Shown here in pieces: positions 3,962-6,651 of a stretch of DNA of 6,651 nucleotides. Under the pieces are notes generated by a model that saw only the letters and a program-made list of their open reading frames with translations, ran no database searches and was not told the origin of the DNA. Within the stretch, counting starts at the first letter, position 1. The number at the start of each line of letters is the position of its first letter. The translations under genes and the position numbers were made by a program. The stretch is from a bacterium (GTDB lineage: Bacteria; UBA3054), in NCBI GenBank assembly GCA_017538635.1, contig JAFYIM010000203.1, positions 1 through 6,651 of the forward strand. Reading direction: 5' to 3'.

Positions 3962-6651
3962 ATGAAAAAGACAAACTATCTTTTGCTTGTTTTTGCAAGT
4001 ATCGTTTTTGCGCTTTGCGTTTCTTCTTTTGCGGATGAAAATGACGCTTCGCTTACGCCCAAACAAAAACTAGCCGCGAACATTGAAAAATACGCTGCGG
4101 AAAAAGAGATCACAGATCCCCTTCAGGCTTCCTGGGAATATCACAGAACCTCACCCAAGGAAGAGTGGCTGCCGATTTGGAAAGAGATCCTTTTGAATGG
4201 AACGCTGGCGGAATCTGTCACTAACTGGGTTGATTTTGCGAAAGTTCCTCTGTTTTTCTTGTGTCAGGTCAATGATCCAATTTGGCCGGACGATTCTCAT
4301 TTTTTAAATATTGCAACGGATTTTAAAAAGCTCTGCGAAGAACCAGGCCACTTCACGCTGGATGATTTTTCCGCTGCGCTTTTGAAGATGCGCACGAACG
4401 GGAACTGCTGTTATCCTACTGGCAATGTTTTTTCATTCTTTTCTAAAAACGAACAGAAAAAATGGGCCACGAAAAATTCTTATCACTTTTTCAATATATG
4501 CGATGTGCTGATACTTTTGGGCCAAACTAAGGAGATTGAAAATATCGTATCCGCATGGCTGGAGGGATTGAAAAAAGCGAATTATAATGAATTTGTTCAA
4601 ACTAATTACAAGAGTCGCTGTTTGGGAGATATTGATTCGACGTTTAATGATATTCCGTTGATCAGTGGCAGTATTGATGATATTTATTATGACTGTGATT
4701 TCAGTATTGATTGGACAGCAAACCCGCAGACTATTAATGCGCTTATTTCTTTGAAAGGCGTTAATTCGGTATGGTTTGGACTTTCCGGTTTGGCCCAACA
4801 TTGCAGAATGCATGCTCTCTTTTTGAAAGGCTTGAAAGAGGCTGCGGAAATTCATTCGAATTACTTTCCGCTGGCAAAACTTTATTGCGATACTCTCTGC
4901 CGCTATGACGATCGCGAAACCGCGCGCGAGTTCCTTAAAAAGTTTTATCCCTTAGAGAAGATTTGCAAAATGCCTTGCGCATATGAAGGGTATGTTTCTT
5001 TATGCAACGAATTGGAAATGCCTATATATCGTTCCGGAAGAGAGCCAGGCGGAGATTGCGAGGTGGTCATGTGGCAGCTGTATTCCAACGCACCTCAGTT
5101 TTGCGAATGGGGAAAATGGTTTTGGGAAAGCGGCAGGAAAAACAAATTCGACAGTTACAGTAAAGCTAAAAGAAAAATAGCTAAGCCGATGCTGGAAGGT
5201 TTGGATTACCATTCCGAATACACCATAAGGCGTTTAGGCGAGCAATCTGATATTGAGGATTTCAAAGATTATTTAGGGAAAAAGTTTAAAGAAAAATCAG
5301 CAAGACAAAAACAGCCGAATAATGCGGTGGCTTTCGAACTGGCCGTTATAACAGACGATCCGGAAGATTTTGCAAAAGCCGTGGAAGTTTTGACGCATAA
5401 AGAACCAAGATTGTCGGGAGAATGCCTCATACGCATAAACGAAGCGGAAGTGGCCTGCATCATAACCAATTTAAGAGATAATTTTCCCGCCTCCTGCGCA
5501 GATGGCATATTGAAGTTGATAAAGGCGAGCGAAATTGCGGCCAATCACGATTTCCCGTATTATGCCGATAAATTCAGAAAGTGGTGTGATAAGGTTGGTG
5601 AAACTGCTGTGGTATCTGAACTGGACAAACTGATCCGCGAGACAAAAGTGAAAGAACCGGAGTGGAGAAACGACCCCAGAAGATTTCTTGACGAAAAGAT
5701 AAGCAAAACGATAAATTTGTTTCCAATTTCAAGAAAGGAAATTTACTATAAAAATAATCCTCAGCGCGAATGGATGCCGGCATGGAAACAAATCCTTGTT
5801 TCCGGAAATCTCTCCCAGTCCGTTTCCAATTGGCTTATATTCGCTAAGTTCCCGATGCACAACCTTAAGGACAGCAGCGGCACTTTAAAGAGGGAATTGA
5901 ACGACCGTTTCAGAAAATATTGCGAAGAGAATGGGCAATTCACTTTTAATGAATTTGTGGACGCTCTTGTCAAAGCTCCTGTCAGCGAATCAATTGACCC
6001 AGTGAATTCTGCTGAGTGGTATTCTGACATTGACAGGGCTGAACGTCTGCGGAATTCCCTGACTTTTTATCAGATAGCTGACGCGCTTGTGTTTTTGGGT
6101 TGCACCAATGAGATACCGCGTTTGGCAACCAGGCTTATGAAAAGCTTGGATTTTTCCAAATCCGGTGAGTTGGACTTGAGAGAGGGTGGCGAAATTTGCT
6201 CTTATCAGCGTGGCAGCATGCCGGTTTCGAGTCCAAATAACACTCCCGATGTTTGGTGGGCTTTTTGTTTCTGCAAAGACTACAAAGATTTCGGGGCTTG
6301 CGATGCTTACGAGAATGCTGTTAAGGAGATCCTTAAGGAGCATCCTGATGAATTTTTATTGCTTCAGAATTACTGCTCATACCTCGTTGAACAAGAGAGG
6401 GGAGAAGAGGCTTGGGATTTTTTAAGAAATAATTATCCGCCTGAAAAGTTTTATCCTGTTCCCGGAGCGGTGCAAAACTGTAGTAGTATCGAAGCAACGC
6501 TCCATAATTACTTTATGGATAAATTTTTTGGGATAGACGTTGATGCACGCATGGAAGAATGCGGAGTGGATAAATTCTTCCCTAGTCAAGATGAACTTGA
6601 TAAGAACAGCGTAAAAGCGCAGATGGAAAAGGATATAGAGGCTTTTTTAAC
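3962..6651 (+). CDS. Large secreted protein with internal tandem duplication, family not recognised (C-terminus outside the window)
   Basis: I read this frame codon by codon from 3962 to 6649: 896 codons, no stop, continuing past the window edge. Residues 1-24 are a Sec signal peptide (MKKTNY, core LLLVFASIVFALCV, probable cleavage SFA|D after residue 24). No proper lipobox is present (FALC), so the mature protein is probably soluble in the periplasm or exported further. I see no later transmembrane segment. The mature part is aromatic-rich and apparently helical, with segments such as AREFLKKFYPLEKI and ILLGQTKEIENIVSAWLEGL that resemble TPR-like or other alpha-solenoid helices (inference). 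Two large homologous copies are present (see repeats). There are 28 Cys after the signal peptide, which is many for an exported protein. The gene has its own promoter after a terminator, and its codon use is T/A-richer than that of the operon. I know of no catalytic motif in it. If the second copy is complete, the protein would end near 1,080 residues. Confidence 0.9.
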   Translation, partial: MKKTNYLLLVFASIVFALCVSSFADENDASLTPKQKLAANIEKYAAEKEITDPLQASWEYHRTSPKEEWLPIWKEILLNGTLAESVTNWVDFAKVPLFFLCQVNDPIWPDDSHFLNIATDFKKLCEEPGHFTLDDFSAALLKMRTNGNCCYPTGNVFSFFSKNEQKKWATKNSYHFFNICDVLILLGQTKEIENIVSAWLEGLKKANYNEFVQTNYKSRCLGDIDSTFNDIPLISGSIDDIYYDCDFSIDWTANPQTINALISLKGVNSVWFGLSGLAQHCRMHALFLKGLKEAAEIHSNYFPLAKLYCDTLCRYDDRETAREFLKKFYPLEKICKMPCAYEGYVSLCNELEMPIYRSGREPGGDCEVVMWQLYSNAPQFCEWGKWFWESGRKNKFDSYSKAKRKIAKPMLEGLDYHSEYTIRRLGEQSDIEDFKDYLGKKFKEKSARQKQPNNAVAFELAVITDDPEDFAKAVEVLTHKEPRLSGECLIRINEAEVACIITNLRDNFPASCADGILKLIKASEIAANHDFPYYADKFRKWCDKVGETAVVSELDKLIRETKVKEPEWRNDPRRFLDEKISKTINLFPISRKEIYYKNNPQREWMPAWKQILVSGNLSQSVSNWLIFAKFPMHNLKDSSGTLKRELNDRFRKYCEENGQFTFNEFVDALVKAPVSESIDPVNSAEWYSDIDRAERLRNSLTFYQIADALVFLGCTNEIPRLATRLMKSLDFSKSGELDLREGGEICSYQRGSMPVSSPNNTPDVWWAFCFCKDYKDFGACDAYENAVKEILKEHPDEFLLLQNYCSYLVEQERGEEAWDFLRNNYPPEKFYPVPGAVQNCSSIEATLHNYFMDKFFGIDVDARMEECGVDKFFPSQDELDKNSVKAQMEKDIEAFL
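4058..5203 (+). repeat. Internal protein duplication, copy A (residues about 33-414)
   Basis: The first homologous copy in the long secreted protein. The best block is residues 60-100, which includes EEWLPIWKEILLNG and SVTNWVDFAKVP. Further blocks are residues 121-142 (CEEPGHFT), 173-205 (LLGQTKEI) and 298-338 (LYCDTL, EFLKKFYPLEK). Boundaries are approximate: the start is set by PKQKLAANI matching PRRFLDEKI, and the end by a weak match around residues 400-414. If the duplication is strictly tandem, copy A continues to about residue 571. Confidence 0.85.
5675..6649 (+). repeat. Internal protein duplication, copy B (residues about 572-896, cut by the window)
   Basis: The second copy. Residues 595-635 (REWMPAWKQILVSG, SVSNWLIFAKFP) match copy A 60-100 with 20 of 41 identical and no gap. 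Residues 650-671 match 121-142 with 12 of 22; 699-731 match 173-205 with 11 of 33; and 794-834 match 298-338 with 15 of 41. The residue offset between copies shrinks from 535 to 529, 526 and then 496, so copy B has lost segments between the blocks, chiefly between residues 731 and 794. Confidence 0.87.

Noticed and set aside
4004..4018. Lipoprotein signal (FALC) in the long secreted protein
   Set aside because: The residue before Cys is Leu and position -3 is Phe, which does not fit the lipobox. The SFA|D type I cleavage site fits better.
4433..4855. A 140-codon open frame on the minus strand
   Set aside because: It lies wholly inside the long plus-strand gene, whose frame has signal peptide, RBS and internal homology. 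The minus frame shows no recognisable domain.
4983..5180. A short plus-strand frame inside the long gene
   Set aside because: It is out of frame with the long secreted protein, lacks a Shine-Dalgarno sequence, and the long frame is open throughout this interval.
5990..6343. Minus-strand frame near the right edge
   Set aside because: It overlaps copy B of the duplication, where the plus frame is confirmed by homology to copy A.

Overview
The window reads as a bacterial chromosome segment with two parts of different character. The left part (1-3891) is a tightly packed six-gene operon on the + strand in GC-rich DNA. It ends at a clear Rho-independent terminator. The right part (from about 3890 to the end) starts with a new promoter and holds one very long, AT-richer open frame that runs off the window with no stop.

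Layout. (1) 1-849: C-terminal two thirds of the V-type (A/V) ATPase B subunit. (2) 867-1430: a small secreted protein with a carboxypeptidase-regulatory-like fold and a charged Pro/Ala/Glu/Lys repeat tail, sitting between the B and D genes. (3) 1440-2057: V-ATPase subunit D, the central stalk. (4) 2065-2481: a universal stress protein domain with a degraded ATP-binding loop. (5) 2484-2954: a stand-alone PTS EIIA (PtsN/fructose type) domain that keeps the phospho-accepting His. (6) 2962-3840: serine O-acetyltransferase of the EpsC/CysE type. (7) 3860-3891: terminator, whose T-run supplies the first two bases of the next promoter's -35 box. (8) 3962 to the end: an exported protein of at least 896 residues with a Sec signal peptide and a large internal tandem duplication with a period near 500-540 residues. 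I do not recognise its family.

How the genes may work together. The first part is the end of a V-ATPase operon. The operon has acquired a secreted protein, two small regulatory-type domains (USP and EIIA) and a cysteine-biosynthesis enzyme. The membrane subunits I and K are not found after D, so they must lie upstream or elsewhere. USP and EIIA domains commonly appear fused to ion transporters, so here they may act as separate regulators of the ion-translocating ATPase. That is inference only.

Organism. A bacterial V-type ATPase operon, an EpsC-type SAT and secreted helical-repeat proteins fit several groups, including the PVC superphylum (Lentisphaerota or other Verrucomicrobiota relatives) and spirochaetes. 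The window holds no decisive marker. The sigma70-like promoter and Rho-independent terminator confirm a bacterium.

The most interesting item is the long secreted ORF. It is easily missed because it has no stop inside the window. It carries a clear two-copy internal duplication (20 of 41 identical residues without gaps at the best block) and is unusually rich in cysteine.
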